Assembly: GCA_004377275.1 (NCBI GenBank)
Contig: SOIC01000057.1
Location: 1 to 12,735 of the forward strand
DNA length: 12,735 bases
Direction: 5' to 3'
From: Dehalococcoidia bacterium
GTDB lineage: Bacteria > Chloroflexota > Dehalococcoidia > E44-bin15
The notes below the pieces were generated by a model. The model had not been told where the DNA came from, made no database searches, and worked only from the letters and a program-made list of their open reading frames with translations. A program made the position numbers and the translations under genes. Shown here piece by piece: positions 6,073-12,735 of the stretch (the first letter of the stretch is position 1; every line of letters starts with the position of its first letter).

Positions 6073-7360
6073 GCTATTTCCACAAACCACTCAGGTCGAA
6101 AAAAACCATCTCGTCATCGGCGGATGCGACGCCGGGGAACTGGCCAGTGAATTTGGCACGCCGCTCTATATCTTTGATGAAGCGACGCTAAGGGGTAAGT
6201 GTGCCGAGTATCGAAAGGGGTTTGCGCAGCGTTACCCCAATAGCCTGGTGATATACGCCTGTAAAGCCTTCATCAACCCGGCGCTGGCGCAGCTCTTCAA
6301 GGAAGAGGGGTTGGGTCTCGATGTGGTCTCCGCGGGGGAGCTTGCCATCGCCAAATCGGTGGACTTCCCCATGGCGCAGGTCTACTTTAACGGCAATAAC
6401 AAGTCGCGTCAGGAGCTGGAGCTGGCGATAGGTTGGGGGGTGAGACGCATTGTGGTAGACAACTCCTATGAGCTTTCCCTGCTTGATGAGGTAGCTAAAG
6501 AGGCCGGGGTGAGACAAGGGGTCATCCTTCGCCTCTCCCCTGGTGTTGACCCTCACACCCATGCCCATTTAACCACCGGGGCTACCGACAGCAAGTTTGG
6601 CTTCCCTATGGCTCAGGCAGAGGAGGCGCTCACCGCGTTGATGTCGTCCTCTTCTTTCGAACTTATCGGGGTCCACTTTCACATTGGCTCCCAGATCTTC
6701 GATCTATCGCCCTATAAGCAGGCGATAGAGATTGTACTGGACTTTGCCGCCAAGATGGGAAGTAAGCATGGCTTCAAGCTCAAAGAGCTAAGCACTGGGG
6801 GAGGATTGGCTATCACCTATACAGAGGACACCCCGGCCCCCACCATCGGCGAATTTGCCGAAGCGATCACCGCCACGCTTCTTAAAAAGTGCGAGGCGCT
6901 GGGCCTTGAGCCGCCGCGACTTGTCATGGAGCCGGGGAGGTCCATCGTGGGAGGGGCGGGGGTCGCCCTCTATACTGTAGGAGCTATAAAGGAGATCGCT
7001 GGGGTGCGCAAATATGTCTCCGTAGATGGGGGCATCGCCGATAACATCCGCCCCGCCCTATATGGAGCCAAATACGAGGCGATAGTGGCAAATAAAGTGG
7101 CGGATGAAAATTTGGAGCGGGTCACCGTGGCAGGCAAATTCTGCCAATCGGGGGATATCCTGATTCAGGACATCGACCTTCCAAAACTCGAGCCTGGAGA
7201 CATCATTGCCATGCCCTGCTGTGGTGCCTACTGCCTATCCATGGCCTCAAATTATAATGCCTCGCTGAAGCCACCCATCGTTCTGGTCAAGGATGGAAAG
7301 GCGCGCCTCATCCGCCGCCGCGAGAGCTATGAGGACCTAATGAACTGCGATATTATTTAA
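6065..7360 (+). CDS. lysA: Diaminopimelate decarboxylase
   Basis: LysA removes CO2 from meso-diaminopimelate to give L-lysine, the last step of lysine synthesis. It is a PLP enzyme of fold type III, with a TIM barrel followed by a beta domain. The 431-residue product has normal length. The PLP lysine is Lys67 in YACKAF. HFHIGSQ (204-210), STGGGL (243-248) and EPGRS (289-293) line the cofactor site. Cys360 in CQSGD (360-364) supplies the active-site cysteine across the dimer, and GAYCLSMASNYN (387-398) is the conserved C-terminal segment. The ATG follows a GAGGG Shine-Dalgarno inside the end of the MBL gene. No other lysine-pathway gene is present and no lysine riboswitch was recognised in the leader. 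Confidence 0.97.
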   Translation: MLRLFPQTTQVEKNHLVIGGCDAGELASEFGTPLYIFDEATLRGKCAEYRKGFAQRYPNSLVIYACKAFINPALAQLFKEEGLGLDVVSAGELAIAKSVDFPMAQVYFNGNNKSRQELELAIGWGVRRIVVDNSYELSLLDEVAKEAGVRQGVILRLSPGVDPHTHAHLTTGATDSKFGFPMAQAEEALTALMSSSSFELIGVHFHIGSQIFDLSPYKQAIEIVLDFAAKMGSKHGFKLKELSTGGGLAITYTEDTPAPTIGEFAEAITATLLKKCEALGLEPPRLVMEPGRSIVGGAGVALYTVGAIKEIAGVRKYVSVDGGIADNIRPALYGAKYEAIVANKVADENLERVTVAGKFCQSGDILIQDIDLPKLEPGDIIAMPCCGAYCLSMASNYNASLKPPIVLVKDGKARLIRRRESYEDLMNCDII

Positions 7361-7439
7361 GACCGCCCAATGAAAAGGGCCAAATTACCGTAACCAATCC
7401 TATTTTGTTCAAGGTTAGATGAGTGAATCGAGTAAAATT

Positions 7440-7466
7440 TTTCGAACATTTCGAACGTTTCTAACA
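7440..7466. repeat. Three tandem 9-base repeats upstream of holB
   Basis: TTTCGAACA (7440-7448), TTTCGAACG (7449-7457) and TTTCTAACA (7458-7466) follow one another without gaps. Two units contain the palindrome TTCGAA, so the array looks like a multi-site protein-binding sequence; a period of 9 is close to one helical turn. It lies 64 bases before the holB start. No promoter of convincing quality is visible in 7361-7529, and lysA has no clear terminator, so holB may be read from upstream. Confidence 0.55.
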
Positions 7467-7479
7467 ATATGACGTGGAA

Positions 7480-7529
7480 GTGAAAACATCAGACTTTTAA
7501 TATCGCAACCGTAAAGGACGAAAAGCAAA
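7480..7529 (+). repeat. Leader repeat, copy upstream of holB
   Basis: This is the counterpart of the element at 5184-5241 and ends directly at the holB ATG. The core ATCGCAACCGTAAAGGACGA carries AAAGGA (7513-7518), which lies 11 bases from the start codon and would act as a widely spaced Shine-Dalgarno. In this copy the frame starting GTGAAAACA stops after six codons, so it does not encode the peptide that is open in the other copy. Confidence 0.5.
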
Positions 7530-8522
7530 ATGTGGCAGGTAATGGGACATGAAACACTGGTCGCCCTTTTGGACAACAGTCTGAAGGGTGGCAATCTATC
7601 TCATGCCTATCTCCTAGTCGGTCCGCCTCACGTGGGGAAGATGACCCTCGCCCTGAATCTGGCTCAAGCCTTAAACTGCCAGGGGGACCAAAAGCCCTGC
7701 GGCACCTGCACATCATGCCAACGGATCGCCGGACTGAGACATGCCGATATTCAGGTAATCGGCCTCGATGGCAGGGCAGAGATCGGCATCGACCAGATCA
7801 GGGAGATGGAGCGCTCCGCCACCCTGAAACCCTTCGAGGGGGGGAATCGGGTATTTATCATCGATGGAGCGGAGCACCTCTCCACCGAGGCGGCAAACTG
7901 CCTGCTAAAAACGCTGGAGGAGCCGCCGCCCAATGTTCAGCTAATGCTGCTCGCCGTAAATGAACGGCTGCTCCTGCCCACGGTGCGCTCCCGATGTCAG
8001 AAACTGGAGCTAAGACCGCTCCCGACTCCCGTAGTGGAACGGGCGCTTATCGAGCATTGGGAGGTAGCCCCGGAACAGGCGATGGTATTGGCGCGGCTCT
8101 CCTCAGGTTGCCTTGGCTGGGCAGTGGGCGCGTTACATGATGATCGTATCACCGGCGAGCGTGCGGCGCGGCTCAGCGCCCTGCTCCATCTCACCGGTGT
8201 GGGGCGAGCGGAGCGCTTCGACTATGCCGCCCAGATTGCAAGCCAGTTCAGTAAAAATCGAGGAGCGATCCGTGAGGTTCTCTCCCTATGGATTGGCTGG
8301 TGGCGCGACCTCCTGCTGATCAAGGGGGGATGCGGCGATTTCATTACCAATATAGATCAAGAGGCCACGCTTTATAACGAGGCGGAATATTATCACTTGA
8401 CGGGGATCAAAGGGTTTATTAAAAGCATGCAGCAGGCTGTAGAAGCATTAGGGCAAAACGCTAATCCCCGTCTGGTGCTGGAGGTACTCATGCTTAACAT
8501 TCCACAAAGGGAAGGGGGTTAG
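7530..8522 (+). CDS. holB: DNA polymerase III clamp-loader delta' subunit
   Basis: Delta' is part of the clamp-loader complex (DnaX, delta, delta') that opens and loads the beta sliding clamp at the replication fork. The 330-residue AAA+ protein begins MWQVMGHE, with a P-loop-like GPPHVGKMT (31-39) that has Met where Ser/Thr is usual after the lysine. The four-cysteine zinc site is Cys50, Cys57, Cys60 and Cys63. EHLSTEAANCLLKTLEEPP (115-133) and the SRC motif (154-156), which supplies the arginine to a neighbouring subunit, are diagnostic. DnaX is excluded by the short length and weak P-loop. The ATG is preceded by AAAGGA within the leader repeat. ricT follows 11 bases downstream, an arrangement also seen in Bacillus (holB-yaaT). 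Confidence 0.93.
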   Translation: MWQVMGHETLVALLDNSLKGGNLSHAYLLVGPPHVGKMTLALNLAQALNCQGDQKPCGTCTSCQRIAGLRHADIQVIGLDGRAEIGIDQIREMERSATLKPFEGGNRVFIIDGAEHLSTEAANCLLKTLEEPPPNVQLMLLAVNERLLLPTVRSRCQKLELRPLPTPVVERALIEHWEVAPEQAMVLARLSSGCLGWAVGALHDDRITGERAARLSALLHLTGVGRAERFDYAAQIASQFSKNRGAIREVLSLWIGWWRDLLLIKGGCGDFITNIDQEATLYNEAEYYHLTGIKGFIKSMQQAVEALGQNANPRLVLEVLMLNIPQREGG

Positions 8523-8533
8523 CTCACGAAGAC

Positions 8534-9361
8534 ATGCCCGAGGTAATTGGCGTACGATTCAAGCGAGCAGGGAGGGTATATTACTTCGACCCTGCAGGCA
8601 TTGAGGTAAACGCGGGTGACTGGGTTGTGGTGGAGACCGGGCGCGGCCCAGAGCTGGGCAGGGTGGTCATTTCGCCGAAGCAGGTGCTCGCCAACGAGAT
8701 AACCGAGCCTCTTAAGCCGGTGCTGCGCAAAGCAGAGGAGGAGGACCTTGGCAAACGGGTTGAATCCAGGGGTAAGGAGCGGGAGGCCTTGGAAAAGTGC
8801 CAGGAGATAAGCTCTCGATTGGGCCTGCCCATGAAGTTCATATCTGGAGAGTACAATCTCGATGGCTCCCGCCTCACCATATTCTTCACCGCCGAGGGCA
8901 GGGTGGACTTTCGCGACCTCTTAAAGGAGCTCACCGCTACCTACAAAACCCGCATCGAGCTTCGCCAAGTGGGGCCACGCGATGAGGCAAAGCTTTTAGG
9001 AGGCTATGGCAGATGCGGTCTCCCATTATGCTGCACTACTTACCTCTCCGAGTTCAACCCCGTCTCCATTAGAATGGCCAAAGAGCAAGACCTGCCCCTT
9101 AACCCGATGAAGATCTCCGGGGTCTGCGGAAGGCTACTGTGCTGTCTGAGCCACGAGAGTTCGCAATACTCCATCATGAAGGAAAAGCTCCCCCCCATTG
9201 GGCAGCGGGTGATCACCCACATGGGGGTCGCCACTGTGGTGGGCGTAAACCCGTTAAAAGAGACAGTGCTGGTGAAGCTGACGAGCGAGGCCATCGTGGA
9301 GTTGCCGGTTGAAGAGGTGAAATCGGAAGGGGAAAGGCCCTCCAAGAAGAAAGGCGCTTAA
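8534..9361 (+). CDS. ricT: RicT/YaaT protein (PSP1 domain)
   Basis: This is a 275-residue PSP1-domain protein. In Bacillus subtilis RicT works with RicA and RicF in the Fe-S-containing Y-complex, which helps RNase Y in mRNA maturation and influences sporulation, competence and biofilm formation. Six cysteines expected for cluster binding are present: Cys161, Cys166 and Cys167 in GRCGLPLCC, and Cys198, Cys203 and Cys204 in GVCGRLLCC. MAKEQDLPLNPMKISG (181-196) is a strong family signature. The start at 8534 gives a typical MPEVIGVRFK N-terminus, though its Shine-Dalgarno is weak; coupling to holB would explain this. Its TAA shares TTAA with the convergent HNH gene. ricA and ricF are not in the window, so its job here may be limited to general RNA metabolism. 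Confidence 0.92.
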   Translation: MPEVIGVRFKRAGRVYYFDPAGIEVNAGDWVVVETGRGPELGRVVISPKQVLANEITEPLKPVLRKAEEEDLGKRVESRGKEREALEKCQEISSRLGLPMKFISGEYNLDGSRLTIFFTAEGRVDFRDLLKELTATYKTRIELRQVGPRDEAKLLGGYGRCGLPLCCTTYLSEFNPVSIRMAKEQDLPLNPMKISGVCGRLLCCLSHESSQYSIMKEKLPPIGQRVITHMGVATVVGVNPLKETVLVKLTSEAIVELPVEEVKSEGERPSKKKGA

Positions 9362-9885
9362 TCCTCATTACTTCTCTGCTGCAATGGAAGGAACTTTTGC
9401 CACCCGTTATGCCGTTGAATGTACTCGTAGGGGACATAATAGCCGCTAACATGCGGGGCGAAGGGCTGGCGGATGAGCCTCATCTCCGCCTCTTTAGGGG
9501 TGCGTCCCGCCTTGTGATTGTTGCACCTGAGGCAAGCGCTCACTACATTCTCCCAGATGTGCCGCCCTCCCCTATGACGCGGGATCACATGATCCAAGCT
9601 AAGTTCCCTGGTCTTCCTGCCGCAATACTGGCAGGTATAGTTATCTCGCTGGAACACCTCGTGGCGGGTTAACTTCTTCTCCGGGCGAGGGCGCTTCACT
9701 AGATAAACCAGGCGGATCACCGAAGGCATGGCGATAGCATTATTGGCAGTGTGGATCACCCCTGAGTCATTATTCTCCAGCGTCTCCGCCTTGCCGCGCA
9801 TGACCAGAACCACTGCCCGCCGCACCCTGGAGACATTGAGCGGCTCGTAGTTCTGATTTAGCACCAGAACCGGGGTATTCACCAT
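9358..9885 (-). CDS. HNH endonuclease domain protein
   Basis: A 175-residue protein of a widespread, little-studied HNH family that begins VLVLNQNYEPLNV. The N-terminal half (1-75) is a small beta-rich domain. The nuclease region is CQYCG (Cys85, Cys88), LDHVIP (Asp98, His99), Asn113 and CLRCN (Cys118, Cys121) with His124. This is a complete HNH/beta-beta-alpha-metal site with a four-cysteine structural zinc, so it is probably active on DNA. It is the last gene of the leftward dnaB operon, 3 bases after the ATPase gene. No methylase or toxin/antitoxin partner is nearby, so a restriction role is not indicated; repair or replication is only a guess from context. The ATG at 9885 gives the family's usual N-terminus. 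Its stop overlaps the ricT stop. Confidence 0.88.
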   Translation of the reverse strand: MVNTPVLVLNQNYEPLNVSRVRRAVVLVMRGKAETLENNDSGVIHTANNAIAMPSVIRLVYLVKRPRPEKKLTRHEVFQRDNYTCQYCGRKTRELSLDHVIPRHRGGRHIWENVVSACLRCNNHKAGRTPKEAEMRLIRQPFAPHVSGYYVPYEYIQRHNGWQKFLPLQQRSNED

Positions 9886-9888
9886 AGC

Positions 9889-10725
9889 CTAGCGCGCCCT
9901 CCTCCGCCTCCCCCTATCCGAGGGGGCAAGCTCAGAACGATAATCAGGGACATTGATATTAAATGGGTTGCTCACTCTAGGGTCACCAAGTCGCGAGCCT
10001 ATTCTGGTCTCGATCTCCTCCAGAGAGAAGCAAGAGGTGACAACCGTGGGCAGCCGCGCATTATAACGATAGTTGATCAGCTGGTAGAGCTTCTCCTGGG
10101 CCCAGGGGGTGCTCGACTGCTCCCCCAAGTCATCGAGAATCAGGAGGGGCGCCTTTTTTACCCTTTCAAAGAGATCATCATAGGTCACCTTGCTATCGGG
10201 GCTGAAGGTGGATCGCAAGTGATCGAGGAAGTCGGGAATAAATACAAAAAGCACCGGCTTACCCTTTTTTAGCTGATAGTTGCCAATGGCCGCGGCTAGA
10301 TGGGTCTTGCCGCAGCCGTTGGGGCCCAGAAGCACTAGCCACCCTTCCGGCTCCTCGGCGAAGCGCCTTGCCAGCTTATAGGCATCCCCTAGAATCTGCT
10401 GCTGTTCAAGGGGGAGATTAACCCGCTTGGGGTCAAAATTTTCGAAGGCCATATTGCGCAGCAGCTTCAGCCCCAGATCTCCACTATCTTGCCGCAGGCG
10501 TAACAAACGCTCTTCCTCAGGCTCCCCCTGGTTGCAGCGGCAAGGTACCACCCTGGTGAAATCGGGTCGCCCCGAAGGAAGTACGGGATGAACCAAGCCG
10601 GCCCCCTTACAAAGGGGACAGTCTGGCTTATCCGCCTCAGTCAATTCGCCGCTTGACGAGGTGACCGTACCTTCCCTTGATATATTTGTCTGGGTCCTCT
10701 GTAGAATCTCTCCCAGGCGCTCCAT
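9889..10725 (-). CDS. DnaC/DnaI-like AAA+ ATPase, probable helicase loader
   Basis: This is a 278-residue ATPase of the DnaC/DnaI/IstB group. Numbering is from the ATG at 10725. An N-terminal zinc-finger-like part has CPLC (Cys36, Cys39) and CRC (Cys62, Cys64). The AAA+ domain follows: Walker A GPNGCGKT (134-141), Walker B LLILDDLG (194-201, Asp198 and Asp199), sensor-1 region VVTS (about 228-231) and Arg245 in GSRLGDP, the likely arginine finger. DnaC and DnaI load the DnaB-type helicase; dnaB lies two genes upstream in the same operon, which supports that role over IstB, and no transposase is present. The ATG has GAGGG 8 bases upstream; a GTG at 10740 would add 5 residues. The start lies 89 bases inside the preceding dnaD-like gene. 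The Arg-rich tail (RGRRRRAR) is basic and may contact DNA. Confidence 0.85.
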   Translation of the reverse strand: MERLGEILQRTQTNISREGTVTSSSGELTEADKPDCPLCKGAGLVHPVLPSGRPDFTRVVPCRCNQGEPEEERLLRLRQDSGDLGLKLLRNMAFENFDPKRVNLPLEQQQILGDAYKLARRFAEEPEGWLVLLGPNGCGKTHLAAAIGNYQLKKGKPVLFVFIPDFLDHLRSTFSPDSKVTYDDLFERVKKAPLLILDDLGEQSSTPWAQEKLYQLINYRYNARLPTVVTSCFSLEEIETRIGSRLGDPRVSNPFNINVPDYRSELAPSDRGRRRRAR

Positions 10726-11347
10726 GTTCCCTACCCTCACTAGCCCAGCGCTTTAAAATGGCCTCGATATATTTCCAACTGCGTTTATTTCTGCTCACCG
10801 CTTCCCTAAAGGCATCCTCGATCCAGGAGGCGGGGTAAATCCGCTCCGCATCCTTTAACTCCTCAGCGATCATCGGGGTGAGCATGCCGATGTTCTCCTC
10901 ATAAAGGGTCATGATATTGAGCTGCTCTCCGGTCTCAGGGCTTTCCGAAAAAGGCTCCTTTAGCGGTAAAGCCCCTAGTTCGATCTCCCCCCGCTCGATT
11001 CTGTTACGTGCCTCAAGATCACTCTCTGTATTCATGAAGTAAAGCTCTTCAATCCTTCCGTGCCTCTCCAAAGTCAAATCAATTATCGTGCCTCGACGTA
11101 CAGCCCCCTCCAGGCCGCTGCGAAGCGCCGCCTCAGAACCGACACCCATCATCAACAGCCGGTCGCCGAGAAGCTCTCCGTAGGTGACAAATTTCGGGTA
11201 GCCCCGTTTACCGTATAGGATCCAGAAGAGGTGGAGCGTGACCTTCAGCTCAGCGAGGTCATCGATCTGGGGGAGAAGCTGGCTAAAGAAAAGATTGGGT
11301 AGCGGGGAAAAGTGCATCCTTTGAGGGAAACCAGGAAAGGGCTTCAT
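10637..11347 (-). CDS. DnaD-like replication protein (DnaB_2/DDBH2 domain)
   Basis: This is a 236-residue protein with a DnaD-type layout. The N-terminal part (about 12-108) is a predicted winged-helix region with FFSQLLPQIDDLAELKVTLH at 20-39. A linker leads to a DnaB_2 domain (about 143-203) ending in the signature WKYIEAILKRW (191-201). A short conserved-looking tail DPDKYIKGRYG (218-228) follows. In low-GC Gram-positives DnaD and DnaB(Bsu) bridge DnaA or PriA to helicase loading, and this protein sits directly between dnaB and the loader-type ATPase. The ATG overlaps the dnaB stop by 4 bases (ATGA), with GGAG 8 bases upstream. The last 29 codons overlap the start of the ATPase gene in another frame. 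Whether it acts at oriC or in restart cannot be told from sequence. Confidence 0.82.
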   Translation of the reverse strand: MKPFPGFPQRMHFSPLPNLFFSQLLPQIDDLAELKVTLHLFWILYGKRGYPKFVTYGELLGDRLLMMGVGSEAALRSGLEGAVRRGTIIDLTLERHGRIEELYFMNTESDLEARNRIERGEIELGALPLKEPFSESPETGEQLNIMTLYEENIGMLTPMIAEELKDAERIYPASWIEDAFREAVSRNKRSWKYIEAILKRWASEGREHGAPGRDSTEDPDKYIKGRYGHLVKRRID

Positions 11348-12693
11348 CCCGTCCGCTCCACTTCGTAATCCTCGAATTTCACCGTTCTCTTCAAAAAACG
11401 CAATTTCCCTTCACCCATAGGTCCATTGCGGTGCTTGGCAACTATGATGTCAGCAACACCCCAGGGGTAAGGCTCACCGGGATGCTGCCTCTTCCAGTCC
11501 TGTTCGGATATATTCATGTCATCGCGGTAGATGAACACCACCACATCGGCGTCCTGCTCGATGGCGCCGCTCTCCCTGAGGTCGGAAAGCTGTGGGCGGT
11601 GCGAGGCTCGCCCCTCTGGAGCCCTGGAGAGCTGAGAGACGGCTATCAACGGCACATTTAGCTCACGAGCGAGCTCTTTAAGGGAGCGGGAGATCTCAGT
11701 GACCTCCTGAACCCGCCCCTCCCTACCATCACCCCGCACCAGTTGCAGGTAATCGACGATAATGAGGTCAATGCCCCGCTCATAGTGAAGCCGCCGCGCC
11801 TTCGATTTCATCTCCACCATCCTCAAGATGGGCGAGTCATCGATAAAGATCGGCGCTTCGGATAGCACGCCTGTAGCCTCCATGATCCTTCGCTCCTCAG
11901 CCTCCGTCCGCTGACCAAGACGTAACTGTTGGGAATCGACACCAGCCTCGCTGGCGAGGAGTCGCTGCACCAGTTGCTCCCGCGCCATCTCCACGCTGAA
12001 GATGGCTACACGGGCCTTTTGCTGCACCGCAGCGTTCCTGGCAATGCCCAGGGCGAGGCTGGTCTTGCCCGCGCTCGGCCTGGCAGCGAGCACGATCATG
12101 TCGGAGCGGCGGAGTCCGCCCAGGATATCATCCAGGGCATGATAGCCAGTATTTACCACCTCCCCTTCGAAGGGACGAATCTCGCTTTCCTCGAAGTATC
12201 GGTCGAGGAGCTCACGAATCGAGACGAAATCCCAGGGACGCTGACCACGGCGTAAGCGGAACAATATGTCCTCTGCTTTACCGAGGGCGGCGTCGACATC
12301 CGGCCCCGCCTCATAGCCGATGTCTTCAATCTGACCTGCGGCAATGATCATGTGACGCATTGCAGACATGCGGTGCACTATCTGGGCGTAGTGCTCAATA
12401 TGCACCGAGGTGGCTACATTGGAGACGAGATGGCTCAGATAGGCAGCCCCGCCCACCGCCTCCAACCTCTCCCGCCGCCCCAACTCATGGGCCACGGTAA
12501 CCTGATCTATGGCCTCATTTCGCTCGTAGAGGTCAAAGCAGGCCGCATACAGCCACTGATTCTTCTCCCGGTAGAAATCCTCAGACCTGAGGAAGGTAGC
12601 GATCTTAAAAATGGCATCGCCATCGACGAGAAGAGAGCCGATCACCGCCTCCTCCGCCTCGATATCGTGGGGTGGCAACTTCTCAGTGGACAT
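11344..12693 (-). CDS. dnaB: Replicative DNA helicase DnaB
   Basis: DnaB is the hexameric 5'-3' helicase that unwinds the replication fork and recruits primase. The 449-residue product has normal length: an N-terminal domain (about 5-110, PPHDIEAEEAVIGSLL at the start), a linker, and a RecA-like ATPase domain from about 175. Walker A is ARPSAGKT (204-211) and Walker B is IIVDYLQ (311-317, Asp314). SQLSR (353-357), DLRESGAIEQDAD (371-383) and AKHRNGPMG (419-427, with the arginine finger) are all intact, and no intein interrupts it. The start follows an AAGGA-type Shine-Dalgarno inside the end of the preceding gene, 2 bases after that gene's stop. It heads the run dnaB, dnaD-like, ATPase, HNH. 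Confidence 0.98.
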   Translation of the reverse strand: MSTEKLPPHDIEAEEAVIGSLLVDGDAIFKIATFLRSEDFYREKNQWLYAACFDLYERNEAIDQVTVAHELGRRERLEAVGGAAYLSHLVSNVATSVHIEHYAQIVHRMSAMRHMIIAAGQIEDIGYEAGPDVDAALGKAEDILFRLRRGQRPWDFVSIRELLDRYFEESEIRPFEGEVVNTGYHALDDILGGLRRSDMIVLAARPSAGKTSLALGIARNAAVQQKARVAIFSVEMAREQLVQRLLASEAGVDSQQLRLGQRTEAEERRIMEATGVLSEAPIFIDDSPILRMVEMKSKARRLHYERGIDLIIVDYLQLVRGDGREGRVQEVTEISRSLKELARELNVPLIAVSQLSRAPEGRASHRPQLSDLRESGAIEQDADVVVFIYRDDMNISEQDWKRQHPGEPYPWGVADIIVAKHRNGPMGEGKLRFLKRTVKFEDYEVERTG

Positions 12694-12695
12694 GT

Positions 12696-12735
12696 CTAAT
12701 CCTTTTCTTCCGACTTCTCTTCAGCCTCTTCAGCC
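12696..12735 (-). CDS. C-terminal end of the gene upstream of dnaB (perhaps ribosomal protein bL9)
   Basis: A reading frame enters from the right edge and ends with TAG at 12698-12696, encoding the acidic tail AEEAEEKSEEKD. It stops 2 bases before the dnaB ATG and is therefore almost certainly the preceding gene of the same operon. rplI (bL9) commonly precedes dnaB in bacteria, and ribosomal proteins often carry such Glu/Lys-rich tails, but 12 low-complexity residues cannot prove identity. Confidence 0.5.
   Translation of the reverse strand, partial: AEEAEEKSEEKD

Noticed and set aside
9358..9885. HNH gene as a restriction, homing or phage element
   Set aside because: There is no methyltransferase, intron, phage gene or repeat boundary nearby; it sits flush in a housekeeping operon and its family is widespread in chromosomes.
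9889..10725. ATPase as an IstB transposition protein
   Set aside because: No istA-type transposase or terminal inverted repeats flank it, and dnaB and a dnaD-like gene are directly upstream.

Overview
The window reads as ordinary chromosomal housekeeping DNA from a Chloroflexota bacterium, most likely class Dehalococcoidia. This placement is an inference. It rests on the style of the DnaD-like and DnaC-like proteins, on a holB-ricT pair in a genome segment with no other sporulation genes, and on a compact dnaB/dnaD/dnaC-type run. Coding density is high, GC is moderate to high, starts are ATG or GTG, and Shine-Dalgarno sites are recognisable. There is no phage, transposase, CRISPR array, rRNA or tRNA.

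Left part (1-4815). tsaD (tRNA t6A37 synthesis) has its own sigma-A-type promoter. It is followed by the groES-groEL chaperonin operon. That operon has a near-perfect CIRCE operator (HrcA site) directly behind a TATAAT box and a strong hairpin terminator. Facing groEL is an M16 (MPP/PqqL-like) zinc peptidase. Its start is best placed at the GTG at 4815, because a consensus promoter (TTGACA-N17-TAGAAT) lies just upstream.

Middle part (4816-9361). A 426-base divergent spacer separates the peptidase from a rightward run: an LACTB2-like metallo-beta-lactamase-fold hydrolase overlapping lysA (diaminopimelate decarboxylase), then holB (clamp-loader delta') and ricT (PSP1/YaaT). The two leaders in front of the hydrolase and holB share a related ~50-57 base element ending at each start codon. 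A shorter relative sits at the 3' end of the M16 gene.

Right part (9358-12735). A leftward, tightly packed operon: the tail of an upstream gene (perhaps ribosomal protein bL9), dnaB (replicative helicase), a DnaD-like protein, a DnaC/DnaI-like AAA+ ATPase and an HNH nuclease. dnaB and dnaD overlap by 4 bases, dnaD and the ATPase by 89 bases, and the HNH gene shares its stop region (TTAA) with ricT coming from the other side. Helicase, probable helicase-loading adaptor and probable loader ATPase together suggest a replication-initiation or restart module; the HNH protein has no known role in it.

I saw no clearly new multi-gene system. The points most worth a second look are the repeated leader element, the long dnaD/dnaC-type overlap, the HNH gene at the end of the primosome-like operon, and a triple 9-base repeat upstream of holB.
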